A stretch of 64,000 bases of DNA from Fortiea sp. LEGE XX443 (lineage in GTDB: Bacteria; Cyanobacteriota; Cyanobacteriia; Cyanobacteriales; Nostocaceae): positions 1 through 64,000 of the forward strand of contig NZ_JADEXZ010000026.1 of NCBI RefSeq assembly GCF_015206815.1. The letters are read 5' to 3'. Below the pieces are notes generated by a model that did not search any database, was not told the DNA's origin, and saw nothing but the letters and a program-made list of their open reading frames with translations. Below, in pieces: positions 27,206 to 36,394 of this stretch (position 1 is its first letter; each line of letters begins with the position of its first letter). A program made the position numbers and the translations under genes.

Positions 27206-27583
27206 ATGAGTATAGAAAGAATTTTCAAAAGTTCTGACTTTTTTCAACCCACAGACGGTGAACCAATTCGTTCAATCGTGACGGATTCATCGGATGCAGT
27301 TGTTGTTGCCTGGTACGTCAAACCCGGACAAGAAATTGCAGCCCACATCCATCCCAACGGACAGGATACCTGGACAATCTTATCCGGCAGTGGCGAATAT
27401 TATTTAGATACAGCCGGTACTCGCAAAACAATCACAGCAGGCGATGTAGTTGTGGCACCAGTCCAATATGTTCACGGTGTTTTTAATCATGGCGATGAAC
27501 CCTTGGTGTTTATTTCCGTGGTGACACCTTACGATGCAGGGTACGAACCCGTCACCATCGAATCGTCTATCTTAGTCTCATGA
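27206..27583 (+). CDS. Small cupin-domain protein
   Basis: The frame opens at 27194 (MGLKM), with a second ATG at 27206 starting MSIERIFKSSDF, which I prefer on family grounds (125 residues). It is a single-domain cupin: motif 1 is PGQEIAAHIHPNGQDTWTILSG (metal-type H, H, Q/E pattern), and motif 2 is GDVVVAPVQYVHGVFNHGDEP. The first motif lacks a clear Glu at the usual place (QDTW instead of xExxY). The function could be sugar or small-molecule binding. The last 35-40 bases of this gene occur again at about 30064-30101, marking the breakpoint of the peroxidase duplication. Confidence 0.88.
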   Translation: MSIERIFKSSDFFQPTDGEPIRSIVTDSSDAVVVAWYVKPGQEIAAHIHPNGQDTWTILSGSGEYYLDTAGTRKTITAGDVVVAPVQYVHGVFNHGDEPLVFISVVTPYDAGYEPVTIESSILVS

Positions 27584-27636
27584 ATAAAACTCCAAACTTA
27601 GCCATTGCTAAACTAACCTGAGTTTCAAATCAGGAA

Positions 27637-27666
27637 AGGAGGGGTTAAGTAAACTTAACCCCTCCT
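27637..27666. terminator. Strong palindromic terminator after the cupin gene
   Basis: AGGAGGGGTTAAGT (27637-27650) and ACTTAACCCCTCCT (27653-27666) form a perfect 14-bp stem with a minimal loop. The duplicate at 30165-30188 has a shorter but still perfect palindrome, AGGAGGGGTAAG/CTTACCCCTCCT. Both separate convergent genes or gene remnants. Confidence 0.8.
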
Positions 27667-27837
27667 AGGATTCATATATAAATACGGGATAAATTCAGTC
27701 AAATCATTTTTGTACTATGCAACGCCAATGTTGGCAAAATCCCATTAAGCCGTTACATAGTAAATTAATTGTTGTTTGTTCCCATATCTATAGCAACAGC
27801 CAAGGTGATGAGGACATGAACAAAAGATTTTTAACTC

Positions 27838-27876
27838 TGTAACCTGTCACCTGTAACCTGTAACCTGTAACCTGCT
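27838..27876. repeat. Heptamer tandem repeat (CCTGTAA)
   Basis: Five to six heptamers of the type CCTGTAA or CCTGTCA are followed by CCTGCTG. The duplicate (about 30361-30385) has two fewer units, so the array has changed length by 14 bp since the duplication. This is the short tandem repeat class typical of heterocystous cyanobacteria. Confidence 0.75.
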
Positions 27877-27888
27877 GTCTTACTTTTC

Positions 27889-29481
27889 TTATTGACCACG
27901 GCTAATGGGATCTACACCAGCAAAAGTCAGGAAATCAACCATGCGGAAGTCTTCAGGTCTACCAGTTCTGGTGGGTAAGGTTGGTACCCAAGCAGGATTA
28001 GCCTTCAGGTAAGATGTTGAGTCAACTTGTAGCAGACCGATAATCACCTCACCAACAAGACGACCACCCATTTTGCCCAGATGTAAGCCGCCTTCTTTCA
28101 ATTCAGCTTCTTTGAGCATGTAATACCAAAGTGGTGTGGAAACATCGAAAGTTGGGTGAATACTCCGAAGTTCAGCCAATTCGTTTCTACTCAACACAGG
28201 TACACCCATTTCGCGGGCGATCGCTTGACCAGACGGTAGTAGCCAAGTCAGGTGTCGCAGTAAGTTGCGCTGGATAAGTGAAGTGGGAGGCTCTGCTTCA
28301 GGGATAGTCTGGAGCGGCAAGTTAAACAGTGCGCTAGAGATTTTTGTGTCGGTTAACTTGTTCCGTCTGACTTCAGTGTCTCCGAAGTCGAAGAATGTCT
28401 GCCAGCCAATGAAGCGTCGTGGCGCTCTTGCTCCACTGCGTAGGTCACTCGGATCAGGTTGTCCATCTTGAGAAGGATCGAAAATGAATGCAAAGAAGGG
28501 CTGACCATTATCACCTGCCAAGTTTGCTCGGTAGGAAGGTCTTACCATAGTGTGACCAAAACGATAACCAACTTGGAATTCAACTGGGATAAAACCTTTA
28601 TCCGGTAAGGGATTGTAAAATCTGCGCCCATTCGTTAGGATGTCGTCCACCATATCTTGCCCAATGATGAGTGGTAGAAACTCATGGAGGATTGTCCATT
28701 GGTAGTGCCAGGTGGTCAATTTGCGAGCTTCACGGAAAGCATTATCGTTAGAAATATTAGGCGACTGGGATCTAACTAAATCCACCGCATTGTTGTGGAA
28801 GAGATGGAACGCCGCTAACAATCCCGTCAGAATCAGATGTTGATCGTTACGTGGATCAGCGATGATTGCTTGATTGTTTGCATCACGCGCCAGATCCTCA
28901 AACAAGCCACCACTTTCAATTCTTAGCTTGATTGGGTCTGTTGGGTCATATACGTTTGGTAAGGCGATCGGCCCGTCACCGTAGACTGTATCGAGGTCAA
29001 AATTGGCTGTGCGAACATTCGGCACAGTTACTGGGGGTGTTACCAGACCCAAGCGAGACGACGCATCAAAGGTGATGTCATGATCCATAAACTGGGTCAT
29101 GAACGTTGTACCCGCTGTTTGGGTATTGTTATTCGGGTTATTCAGGTTGAGGACAGGATCAACGATCAAGGCTAACGGCCCTGCGGCTAGATTGTCCTTA
29201 GCATCCAAGATACCGCCAGCTTTGCCCATTTCTATGAGAGCGCCTCTAACAGTATCTGTTGGTAAGGCGAAAGCTGGCAGATTATTAAACATGCGACCGA
29301 ATCTACCCGGCAGAGTAATATCAACAGACTGTGCTTGCACTTCTCTGTCAAGAAAACCACCTACAAAGACACCGACGACGAAAATGGCGGTAACCGCGAT
29401 CGCCATTATGGAAAGCACTTTATTTTTCAAGAGCGCTTTATTTTTCAAGCTTCTCGCTTTTTGTTGGTGCATAATTTTCAC
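27889..29481 (-). CDS. Animal-type (XPO family) heme peroxidase, copy 1
   Basis: The 530-residue protein has a membrane anchor or signal (about 23-45: LSIMAIAVTAIFVVGVFVGGF) followed by a peroxidase-cyclooxygenase superfamily domain. Family landmarks are all present: distal His H134 in QFMDHDITFD, ADPRNDQHLILTGLLAAFHLFHN (about 208-230), WHYQWTILHEFLPLIIG (about 258-274) and proximal His H310 in VGYRFGHTMVRPSY. It should use H2O2 to oxidise halides, phenolics or lipids outside the cytoplasm. Cyanobacterial members often carry extra lectin, RTX or dockerin domains; none is present here. A nearly identical tandem copy is at 30397-31989. Confidence 0.92.
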   Translation of the reverse strand: MKIMHQQKARSLKNKALLKNKVLSIMAIAVTAIFVVGVFVGGFLDREVQAQSVDITLPGRFGRMFNNLPAFALPTDTVRGALIEMGKAGGILDAKDNLAAGPLALIVDPVLNLNNPNNNTQTAGTTFMTQFMDHDITFDASSRLGLVTPPVTVPNVRTANFDLDTVYGDGPIALPNVYDPTDPIKLRIESGGLFEDLARDANNQAIIADPRNDQHLILTGLLAAFHLFHNNAVDLVRSQSPNISNDNAFREARKLTTWHYQWTILHEFLPLIIGQDMVDDILTNGRRFYNPLPDKGFIPVEFQVGYRFGHTMVRPSYRANLAGDNGQPFFAFIFDPSQDGQPDPSDLRSGARAPRRFIGWQTFFDFGDTEVRRNKLTDTKISSALFNLPLQTIPEAEPPTSLIQRNLLRHLTWLLPSGQAIAREMGVPVLSRNELAELRSIHPTFDVSTPLWYYMLKEAELKEGGLHLGKMGGRLVGEVIIGLLQVDSTSYLKANPAWVPTLPTRTGRPEDFRMVDFLTFAGVDPISRGQ

Positions 29482-30062
29482 GAAGATACTTTAAATAAAA
29501 AACAAAGTATGTAGTTGTGTTGCAGGTGCATCAAGCTGGCTCTAGCAGTTCAAATATGTAAATACCTCTGCAAAAAAATAGAGGCAATCTAATTTTTACC
29601 TCCGCAAAAAAACAGAGGCAATCTAATTTTTGCCAAGATAGCTAAATATAAGCCTGTACCAGACTATTAGTTAAAACTTAGAACTTGCAACAAAACCTAC
29701 AGGAAAGTTCAAATTACTTCCACAAAAACTATACAGTATCTTTTATTATCTCAATTCAAAATTTAAAATTAAGATTAGAATATTTAATTTTAAATCTATT
29801 ATTCTAATCTTAATTTAGGCTTAATTAATTCAAGTTATCATCACGTGAATGAGCTTATAGAAATTATGAATTTTAGGTATTACTAATTAATGAAATGAAT
29901 TATTTTTCGCACATTCGTCTTTAGATATCCTTGCTGGGTATGCGTCCTAGTTTTTTTACAAAGAAGGTAAAAATCAGCCAAAATAATTCAGACAAGTGTA
30001 TTTATCTGCCGATGACACCAGAACACAAAGTAAACCATTCACAATACCCTTTGTTAAAATAA
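29482..30062. other. Upstream region of peroxidase copy 1
   Basis: These 581 bases have no gene. They hold a 34-bp direct repeat (29564-29597 and 29598-29631; each with CCTCTGC...AGAGG-type arms) and a 16-bp perfect inverted repeat, AATTAAGATTAGAATA (29767-29782) against TATTCTAATCTTAATT (29800-29815). The inverted repeat is conserved upstream of copy 2. It probably contains the promoter and leader of the peroxidase gene. Confidence 0.6.
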
Positions 30063-30101
30063 GAAACCGTCACCATCGAATCATCTATCTTAGCCTCATG
30101 A
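30063..30101 (+). pseudogene. Scar of the cupin gene 3' end
   Basis: The sequence reads ETVTIESSILAS and a TGA, matching the cupin C-terminus PVTIESSILVS and its stop at 27583. The preceding bases do not continue the cupin frame. It marks the left junction of duplicated unit 2. A 24-bp palindromic terminator follows at 30165-30188. Confidence 0.85.
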
Positions 30102-30396
30102 ATAAAACTCCAAACTTAGCCATTGCTAAACTAACCTAAAATAACCTGAGTTTGGCATAAAAAAAGGAGGGGTAAGCTTACCCCTCCTAGGAGTCATATA
30201 TAAATATGGGATAAATTCCGTCAAATCATTTTTGTACTGTGCAACGTCTATTTTGGCAAAATCCCATTAAGCCGTTACATAGTAGATTAATTGTTGTTTG
30301 TTCCCATATCTATAGCAACAGCCAAGGTGATGAGGACATGAACAAAAGATTTTTAACTCTGTAACCTGTCACCTGTCACCTGCTATCTTACTTTTC

Positions 30397-31989
30397 TTAT
30401 TGACCACGGCTAATGGGATCTACACCAGCAAAAGTCAGAAAATCAACCATGCGGAAGTCTTCAGGTCTACCAGTTCTGGTGGGTATTGTTGGTACCCAAG
30501 CAGGATTAGCCTTCAGGTAAGATGTTGAGTCAACTTGTAGCAGACCGATAATCACCTCACCAACAATGCGACCTCCCACTTGTCCTAGATGCAAGCCTCC
30601 TTCTTTCAGTTCAGCTTCTTTGAGGATGTAGTACCAGAGTGGTGTGGAGGTGTCGAAGGTCGGGTAAATACTCCGAAGTTCAGCCAATTCGTTCCGACTC
30701 AGCACAGGTACACCCATCCTGCGGGCAATGTCTTGACCGGACGGTAGTTGCCAAGTTATGTGTCGCAGCAAGTTGCGCTGGATAAGTGAAGTAGGAGGAG
30801 TACCTTCAGGAATAGTCTGGAGTGGCAAATTAAACAGTGCGCTAGAGATTTTTGTGTCGGTTAACTTGTTCCGTCTTATTTGAGTGTCTCCAAAGTCGAA
30901 GAATGTCTGCCAACCAATAAAGCGCCTCGGCGCTCTCGCTCCACTGCGTAGGTCACTCGGATCAGGTTGTCCATCTTGAGAAGGATCGAAAATAAAAGCA
31001 AAGAAGGGCTGACCATTATCACCTGCCAAGTTTGCTCGGTAAGAAGGTCTTACCATGCTGTGACCAAAACGATAACCAACTTGAAATTCAACTGGGATGA
31101 ATCCTCTGTTAGGTAAGGGATTGTAAAATCTACGCCCATTCGTTAGGATGTCGTCCACCATATCTTGCCCAATGATGAGTGGTAGAAACTCATGGAGGAT
31201 TGTCCATTGGTAGTGCCAGGTGGTCAATCTACGAGCTTCACGGAAAGCATTATCGTTAGAAATATTAGGCGACTGGGATCTAACTAAATCCACCGCATTG
31301 TTGTGGAAGAGATGGAACGCAGCTAACAATCCCGTCAGAATCAGATGTTGATCGTTACGTGGGTCAGCGATGATCGCTTGGTTGTTTGCGTCCCGTGGTA
31401 AATCCTCAAACAAGCCGCCACTTTCAATTCTTAGCTTGATTGGGTCTTTTGGGTCATATATGCTTGGGAATGCGATCGGCCCGTCACCGTAGACTGTATC
31501 GAGGTCAAAATTGGCTGTGCGAACATTCGTCACAGTTACTGGAGGCGTGATTCTGCCCAATCGAGACGACGCATCAAAGGTGATGTCATGATCCATAAAC
31601 TGGGTCATGAACGTTGTACCCGCTGTTTGAGTATTGTTATTCGGGTTGTTAAGGTTGAGGACAGGATCAGCAATTAAGGCTAAGGGGCCTGCGGCTAGAT
31701 TGTCTTTAGCATCCAAGATACCGCCAGCTTTGCCCATTTCTATGAGAGCGCTTCTAACAGTATTGGTTGGTGGGGCAAAGGGTGGCAGATTATTGAACAT
31801 GCGACCGAATCTATTCGGCAAAGTCATGTCAACAGACTGTGCGTGGACTTCCCTGTCGAGAAAACCACCTACCACGACACCGACGACGAAAATGGCGGTA
31901 ACCGCGATCGCCATTATGGAAAGTACTTTATTTTTCAAGAGCGCTTTATCTTTCAAGCTTCTCGCTTTTTGGTGGTTCACAATTTTCAC
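30397..31989 (-). CDS. Animal-type (XPO family) heme peroxidase, copy 2
   Basis: This 530-residue paralogue is collinear with copy 1 with no length change. By eye, only a few dozen residues differ, mostly conservative and mainly in the region 50-90 and in loops (for example PGRFGRM/PNRFGRM and DKGF/NRGF). All catalytic motifs are kept: MDHDITFD, PRNDQHL, HEFLPLIIG and YRFGHSMVRPSY. Both copies therefore look functional, which suggests a dosage benefit or early subfunctionalisation. Its upstream region differs from that of copy 1 by an insertion of about 130 bp. It is followed downstream by the YeiH/sulfur cluster on the same strand side. Confidence 0.92.
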   Translation of the reverse strand: MKIVNHQKARSLKDKALLKNKVLSIMAIAVTAIFVVGVVVGGFLDREVHAQSVDMTLPNRFGRMFNNLPPFAPPTNTVRSALIEMGKAGGILDAKDNLAAGPLALIADPVLNLNNPNNNTQTAGTTFMTQFMDHDITFDASSRLGRITPPVTVTNVRTANFDLDTVYGDGPIAFPSIYDPKDPIKLRIESGGLFEDLPRDANNQAIIADPRNDQHLILTGLLAAFHLFHNNAVDLVRSQSPNISNDNAFREARRLTTWHYQWTILHEFLPLIIGQDMVDDILTNGRRFYNPLPNRGFIPVEFQVGYRFGHSMVRPSYRANLAGDNGQPFFAFIFDPSQDGQPDPSDLRSGARAPRRFIGWQTFFDFGDTQIRRNKLTDTKISSALFNLPLQTIPEGTPPTSLIQRNLLRHITWQLPSGQDIARRMGVPVLSRNELAELRSIYPTFDTSTPLWYYILKEAELKEGGLHLGQVGGRIVGEVIIGLLQVDSTSYLKANPAWVPTIPTRTGRPEDFRMVDFLTFAGVDPISRGQ

Positions 31990-32611
31990 AAAGATTCCTT
32001 AAATAAAAAACAGAGTATGTGGTCGTGTTGCTGGTGCATCAAGCTGGCTCTATCGAGTTACAGTAAACCAAGAGGTAATCTAAGCTTTTACTTTTTTTAA
32101 AATATAGGAAACACAAAATTTCACCTCTGCACAAAACAAAGGCAATATAAAAACTGGCATTACTGAATCGAGGGATGATTCTTGTAAGGTGGGCAAGATA
32201 CCCATCTCACAAAACCAAAAAAATCATCCGGCAATTATGTATGCAATGCCTAAAATTTTACCCCCGCTTTTGCAGAGGTAGTCTAACTTTTGCTGAGATA
32301 GCCAAAGATAAGGCTATACCAGATTATTAGTTAAAACGTAGAACTTGCACCACAACGTACAGAACAGTCAAAATTACTTATACAAAAACTATACAGGATT
32401 TTATTAGCTCAATTCAAAATAGAAAATTAAGATTAGAATAATGAATTGAAGATTCGACATTCTAATCTTAATTTTGAGTTAATTAATTCCAGTCTTAAGC
32501 CCATAAATAAAATAAACTTATAGGAATTATTAATTTTGGGCGTTACTAATCTAAAAGCGATATCTCCGGCAAGCCGCTCAGGCATCTATGCAAAAATATC
32601 GTACTCTATCG
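31990..32611. other. Upstream region of peroxidase copy 2
   Basis: No gene is present. The region is the diverged counterpart of 29482-30062. The 34-bp direct repeat is reduced to about one degraded unit plus an extra segment (about 32145-32275, containing GTGGGCAAGATACCCATC). The inverted repeat survives as AAAATTAAGATTAGA (32423-32437) and TCTAATCTTAATTTT (32461-32475), with a completely different loop. Sequence from about 32480 on is shared for a short distance and then ends, giving the right duplication boundary. Confidence 0.6.
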
Positions 32612-33646
32612 TCAATAGAAAAACTTTACTAACCCTAAACTCAGGCATGAGATAAATAGCCAAGAAGCAGCTCCTAAATAGAGAGGTTTCAGCCCTGTTT
32701 CTCTGATTTTGAGCAGACTAGTTTCCAACCCCATCGCGGCTAGAGCAATGGTGAGTAAAAACCTGTTCCCTTGAATAATCAAGTCTTTAATCGCCATTGG
32801 AAACAGCGAAAAGCTATTGAGTGCAATCAATGCTAAAAAACCGAACACAAACCAGGGAATGGGCAATTTACTCAGTTGCATTGCCCCAGATTGTTTGCGG
32901 CCAGACATAGACAGAACACCTAGCCCTAAAAGCATCGGCACAAGAAACATCACCCGTGATAGCTTAGAAATAGTAGCAATCTCGCCGGTAGTTTCCCCCA
33001 TCTGAAATGCAGCGGCTACCACCTGGGCGACTTCGTGGATAGATGTACCACACCACAATCCAAATGCTGAGGATGTTAGCTGTAGACTCATATCCAAGAA
33101 AGGATACAGCAGCATAGACAGCGTACCAAATACTGTGACGATCGCCACAGCATAGGAAACATCTTCATCAGAACTCTTAACTACACCACTTGTAGCGACA
33201 ACTGCTGATGCTCCACAAATTGAAGTTCCCGCAGCAATCAACTGAGTCAGTTTACGCTCTACGCCCAGGTAGCTTCCTAACCAGCAAGTAAAGATAAACG
33301 TACTCACGAGGGTCATGATGATGATTGCCAGTCCGATGGGGCCAATGGCCAGCACTTGAGCAAAATTCAGTTGCAAACCCAGTAAAATAATCGCCAGCCG
33401 CAGGATACGCTTGAGGGAAAAAATGATTCCAGGGCGGCAAATGGCGGGTGTGCCAACAGTGTTTCTCACCAACACACCCAGCAGAACGGCAAGAATCAGC
33501 GGACTGAGAATATTGACACCAGGAAGCCTTTGCAAGCTAGTAGCTAAAAGGGCTAATCCAAAAGTTAACAGTAGTCCTGGCACTAAATGAGGTATGCCGC
33601 CAGCCCGAATTGATCGCATAGATTCCTTGAGGTTGATGGACTTCAT
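32612..33646 (-). CDS. YeiH/PF03601 family membrane protein (putative sulfate/anion exporter)
   Basis: The 344-residue polytopic protein has about ten membrane segments and matches the conserved family PF03601 (YeiH). The landmarks are LSPLILAVLLGVLVRN, RLAIILLGLQLNFAQV, GTSICGASAVVATSGVVKSSDEDVSYAVAIVTVFGTLSML, and GLWCGTSIHEVAQVVAAAFQMG. The family is annotated as putative sulfate exporters, but direct transport evidence is thin. Its place at the end of an ATP sulfurylase/reductase cluster, 43 bp after the thioredoxin-like gene, supports a role in sulfur metabolism, perhaps export of excess sulfate or sulfite. Confidence 0.9.
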   Translation of the reverse strand: MKSINLKESMRSIRAGGIPHLVPGLLLTFGLALLATSLQRLPGVNILSPLILAVLLGVLVRNTVGTPAICRPGIIFSLKRILRLAIILLGLQLNFAQVLAIGPIGLAIIIMTLVSTFIFTCWLGSYLGVERKLTQLIAAGTSICGASAVVATSGVVKSSDEDVSYAVAIVTVFGTLSMLLYPFLDMSLQLTSSAFGLWCGTSIHEVAQVVAAAFQMGETTGEIATISKLSRVMFLVPMLLGLGVLSMSGRKQSGAMQLSKLPIPWFVFGFLALIALNSFSLFPMAIKDLIIQGNRFLLTIALAAMGLETSLLKIRETGLKPLYLGAASWLFISCLSLGLVKFFY

Positions 33647-33689
33647 ATGGAGTAGGTTGACGGGTTAAAAAACTGAACTGAAAACTGGT

Positions 33690-34025
33690 TTAGATGAAAT
33701 CCAAATCGGGATTTTGAGACATGATTTCAGCAACTTCATCTGCTTCTGTAACTTCTTGATTGAAGATATCCTTCAAAAAATGGTGATACGCAAGGTAAAC
33801 TTGAGTCTTTCCATCATCCCCTGTGACAATGAAAAAGGGGGCAGCATCGACATGATACTGAGCAGCTAGAGCATAGCCTTGACTGGAGGTGTCTCGTTCA
33901 TCTGCTGTAATCACTTGATGGATTTGACTGAGTAATCCTCGCTCTTCCAAATTGGCAAGTACCCTGGCCGATTTAGCGCACACTTGTCCGTCTAACTTAA
34001 GTTTTTTGACTAATGTGATAGTCAT
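33690..34025 (-). CDS. Thioredoxin/glutaredoxin-like protein with CxxS site
   Basis: The 111-residue protein begins MTITLVKKLKLDGQVCAKSA, where a thioredoxin-like redox centre is expected; here it is C16-A-K-S19. The rest has the usual strand-helix order, a conserved VITADERD segment (about 38-45), AAPFFIV with the cis-Pro position (about 61-67), and a tail YHHFLKDIF. Proteins of this type sit beside cysH/sat in many bacteria and commonly have C-x-x-C; loss of the second Cys would force a monothiol mechanism. I infer that it could act as reductant or regulator of the neighbouring CysH. It is 70 bp downstream of cysH and 43 bp upstream of the YeiH gene. Confidence 0.72.
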   Translation of the reverse strand: MTITLVKKLKLDGQVCAKSARVLANLEERGLLSQIHQVITADERDTSSQGYALAAQYHVDAAPFFIVTGDDGKTQVYLAYHHFLKDIFNQEVTEADEVAEIMSQNPDLDFI

Positions 34026-34095
34026 GTTATTTACCTATTGCATTATTGACCAATATCTGAAGGGCTATGTGTAGGGGTATATACAGTCTTACTAA

Positions 34096-34854
34096 TTACT
34101 GATGAGCGTTGGCAGCCAGATTAGTAGCATGAAGACCGCACTCTTTATCAACGGCGATTTCCCACCACCAGCGACCTTCTCGCTCTTGTTGATGAGGCAA
34201 AATGGGACGGGTACAGGGTTCACAGCCAATGCTGACAAAACCTTTTTCATGTAAAGCGTTGTATGGGACTTCGTAAGTGTGGATGTATTGCCAAACTTCG
34301 GCTGAAGTCCAGTTTGCCAGGGGGTTGAATTTAATTAGTTGGCGCTCTTCTGAGGAGAAAGCAGTATCTACTTGCACGATAGGAACACTGGCACGGGTAG
34401 AGGGATTTTGATCTTGCCGCTGTCCAGTAATCCAAGCCTCTAAAGTCGAGAGATGGCGACGTAAAGGCCGAACCTTGCGAATGCCACAGCACTCTTTGTG
34501 ACCATCTTGATAAAAGCTAAATAAGCCTTTATCATTCACCAAAGCTTCTACCTGAGCCGAATCGGGAAAAACAATGTCTAGCTTAATGTTGTAGTGCTGA
34601 CGAACGCGGTCAATAAATTGATATGTCTCAGGATGAAGTCGCCCAGTATCGAGGGTAAAGACTCTCACATCTTTTTTAATCTGGCAAGCCATGTCGATGA
34701 GAACAACATCTTCAGCACCGCTAAAGGAAACCGCAATATTGTCAAATTGCTTCAGCGCATGGCGGAGAATTTCTTGGGGAGATTGGTTAGCAAGTTCGGC
34801 TTCCCAGGTAGCAATTTCGGTGTGGCTCGAAGATTTGTCGGTGAGTTGAACCAT
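34096..34854 (-). CDS. cysH: Assimilatory APS/PAPS reductase, [4Fe-4S] type
   Basis: It reduces activated sulfate to sulfite. The 252-residue protein has the PP-loop-like nucleotide site [16 protein letters not shown] (about 41-56), [12 protein letters not shown] and the Fe-S cysteine set C122-C123 ([11 protein letters not shown]) with C211 and C214 (GCEPCTRP). The catalytic C239 lies in the C-terminal KECGLH. The CC...CxxC set identifies the Fe-S class, which in other organisms prefers APS (adenylylsulfate) over PAPS; PAPS-only enzymes lack it. Thus sat and cysH here may suffice without an APS kinase, and none is seen in the window. The ATG at 34854 begins [10 protein letters not shown]. Confidence 0.93.
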   Translation of the reverse strand: MVQLTDKSSSHTEIATWEAELANQSPQEILRHALKQFDNIAVSFSGAEDVVLIDMACQIKKDVRVFTLDTGRLHPETYQFIDRVRQHYNIKLDIVFPDSAQVEALVNDKGLFSFYQDGHKECCGIRKVRPLRRHLSTLEAWITGQRQDQNPSTRASVPIVQVDTAFSSEERQLIKFNPLANWTSAEVWQYIHTYEVPYNALHEKGFVSIGCEPCTRPILPHQQEREGRWWWEIAVDKECGLHATNLAANAHQ

Positions 34855-35157
34855 GATTGATCTCCAGTTGAAATCTGAGTAGTGGAATTGAACCTAAGTA
34901 GGTCGGTGTTAAAAATTGTCGTCATGACAAGGCAGGAGGCAGAGGGCAGAAGGTGAAGCAGTGCGGTCTTGGGGGTTTCCCCCATGAGCAACTGCTGAAC
35001 CCGAAGGGCAGAAGGGAAGAGGTTTTCAAGCTACTTTACTTTCCGTTACATAGTTCGGTTTATTTGCACCTTTCTACTTAGAGTTATACAAATTTGAAAA
35101 AAGAATGCCACGGATGGATTGATAAAATATTCAAAACAATCCAAATGAGATTGGTTT
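34855..35157. other. Intergenic gap with dispersed repeat
   Basis: No gene is supported in these 303 bases. About 34951-35000 contains GCAGTGCGGTCTTGGGGGTT and GCAACTGCTGAACCCG; the same phrases recur at about 53401-53470, so this is a copy of a dispersed element. Runs such as GGCAGGAGGCAGAGGGCAGAAGG belong to the same repeat class. Confidence 0.5.
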
Positions 35158-36321
35158 TTAGATACTGGCCACAGCTTCACGCATTGAGGCGACTAATATT
35201 TCAGCAACTTCGGGACGGGTGAACTCAGGTGGGGGAATTTGACCATTTCGCAACATCTGGCGCACTTTCGTTCCGGAAAGGTGAATCCGTTCTGCTGGAG
35301 TGCTGGGACTAGTTTTGTCTGTCGCCATTGTCTGACTGCGAGTGCAGTAAAAGGCGTGTTCAAATTTTAGCGGTGTGATTTGCAGTTCTTTTGACGTGAA
35401 TTGATCAAAGATATGTTGAGCATCATAAGTGCCGTAGTAATCCCCGACTCCGGCATGATCTCGCCCGACGATGAAGTGTGTGCAGCCATAGTTTTGACGG
35501 GCGATCGCGTGCATAATGGCTTCTCGTGGGCCAGCATAACGCATTGCCGCGGGGAAAACTCCCAACAATACCCGATTTTTAGGATAATACCTGTCTAGCA
35601 ATACCTGATAGCACTGCATCCGCACATTAGCGGGGATGTCATCAGATTTGGTTGCTCCAACTAACGGGTTAATAAACAACCCATCCACCATCTCCAAAGC
35701 AATTTTTGTGATGTACTCATGGGCGCGATGGATGGGGTTGCGGGTTTGAAATGCTGCGATCGCTCGCCATTGACGCTCCTGGAAAATTTGGCGAGTTATC
35801 TTGGGTGTTAGCCGGAAATCCCGAAAATCTTGGTAGGGAATTGGATTAATCTGCTGAATTGCTCCGCCCAGATAAACTACCCCTTCGGCTAACAATGCTT
35901 TCACACCAGGATGATCTTCGGTAGTGGTTTTGTAAACCTGTTGAGCTTCTCGCTGCTGATCTGGCTGGTACTTGCTGGTAATTGTCATCACCGCCAGGAG
36001 ATCACCATTAGGATGCACTAAGGCAATGTCACTATCGAGCTTGTATTGTTTAGCCTCTCCTTCTTGAACCTGTAACGTCACCGGGATACTCCAGGCTAAT
36101 CCATTACTCAGGCGCATGTCACTCACAATTGTGTGATAGTCCTGTTCACTGACAAAGCCCTCCAGTGGGCTATAAACGCCAGTCATAATGCACTCTAGAT
36201 CCGCAAGGTTGCGTTCAGAGAGGGTCAAACGAGGCAGAAGTTGAACAGCTTGGCGTTCTTGTTCATGTAAGTGACACTCCACCAGCTTGCCGCCGTGGGG
36301 ATCAATTAATGTTCTAACCAT
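35158..36321 (-). CDS. sat: ATP sulfurylase (sulfate adenylyltransferase)
   Basis: It forms APS from sulfate and ATP. The frame opens at 36354, but AAGGAG lies 8 bases before the ATG at 36321 (MVRTLIDPHGGKL), so that start gives a 387-residue protein. The PUA-like N-terminal domain (about 1-155) includes LSERNLADLECIMTGVYSPLEGF. The catalytic domain carries QTRNPIHRAHEY (about 192-203) and GRDHAGVGDYYGTYDA (about 286-301). It ends without an APS kinase domain. This is the heterotrophic/plant-like single-chain type. It lies between the SLC13 permease and cysH on the same strand. Confidence 0.95.
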   Translation of the reverse strand: MVRTLIDPHGGKLVECHLHEQERQAVQLLPRLTLSERNLADLECIMTGVYSPLEGFVSEQDYHTIVSDMRLSNGLAWSIPVTLQVQEGEAKQYKLDSDIALVHPNGDLLAVMTITSKYQPDQQREAQQVYKTTTEDHPGVKALLAEGVVYLGGAIQQINPIPYQDFRDFRLTPKITRQIFQERQWRAIAAFQTRNPIHRAHEYITKIALEMVDGLFINPLVGATKSDDIPANVRMQCYQVLLDRYYPKNRVLLGVFPAAMRYAGPREAIMHAIARQNYGCTHFIVGRDHAGVGDYYGTYDAQHIFDQFTSKELQITPLKFEHAFYCTRSQTMATDKTSPSTPAERIHLSGTKVRQMLRNGQIPPPEFTRPEVAEILVASMREAVASI

Positions 36322-36394
36322 CGAAATTCTCCTTGGGTGAAATCTAAAATCCAAATTTCAACATAGTCTTAAGTAATTAGACAGAATTAATTAC

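Larger units (their letters stand above)
27545..32475. repeat. About 2.5-kb tandem duplication carrying the peroxidase genes
   Basis: Unit 1 (about 27545-30060) and unit 2 (about 30064 to about 32560) are direct copies. They share the cupin 3' end, the GC-rich terminator palindrome, the CCTGTAA repeats, the whole peroxidase gene, the promoter region and a 15-16-bp stem. Gene-to-gene offset is 2508 bp. Offset at the cupin stop is 2518 bp, the difference being small indels. Unit 2 has an extra roughly 130-bp segment upstream of its gene. Confidence 0.9.

Noticed and set aside
27889-31989. Possibility that the two peroxidase genes are an assembly duplication
   Set aside because: The copies differ at many DNA positions and in flanking length, and the junction has a defined cupin scar.
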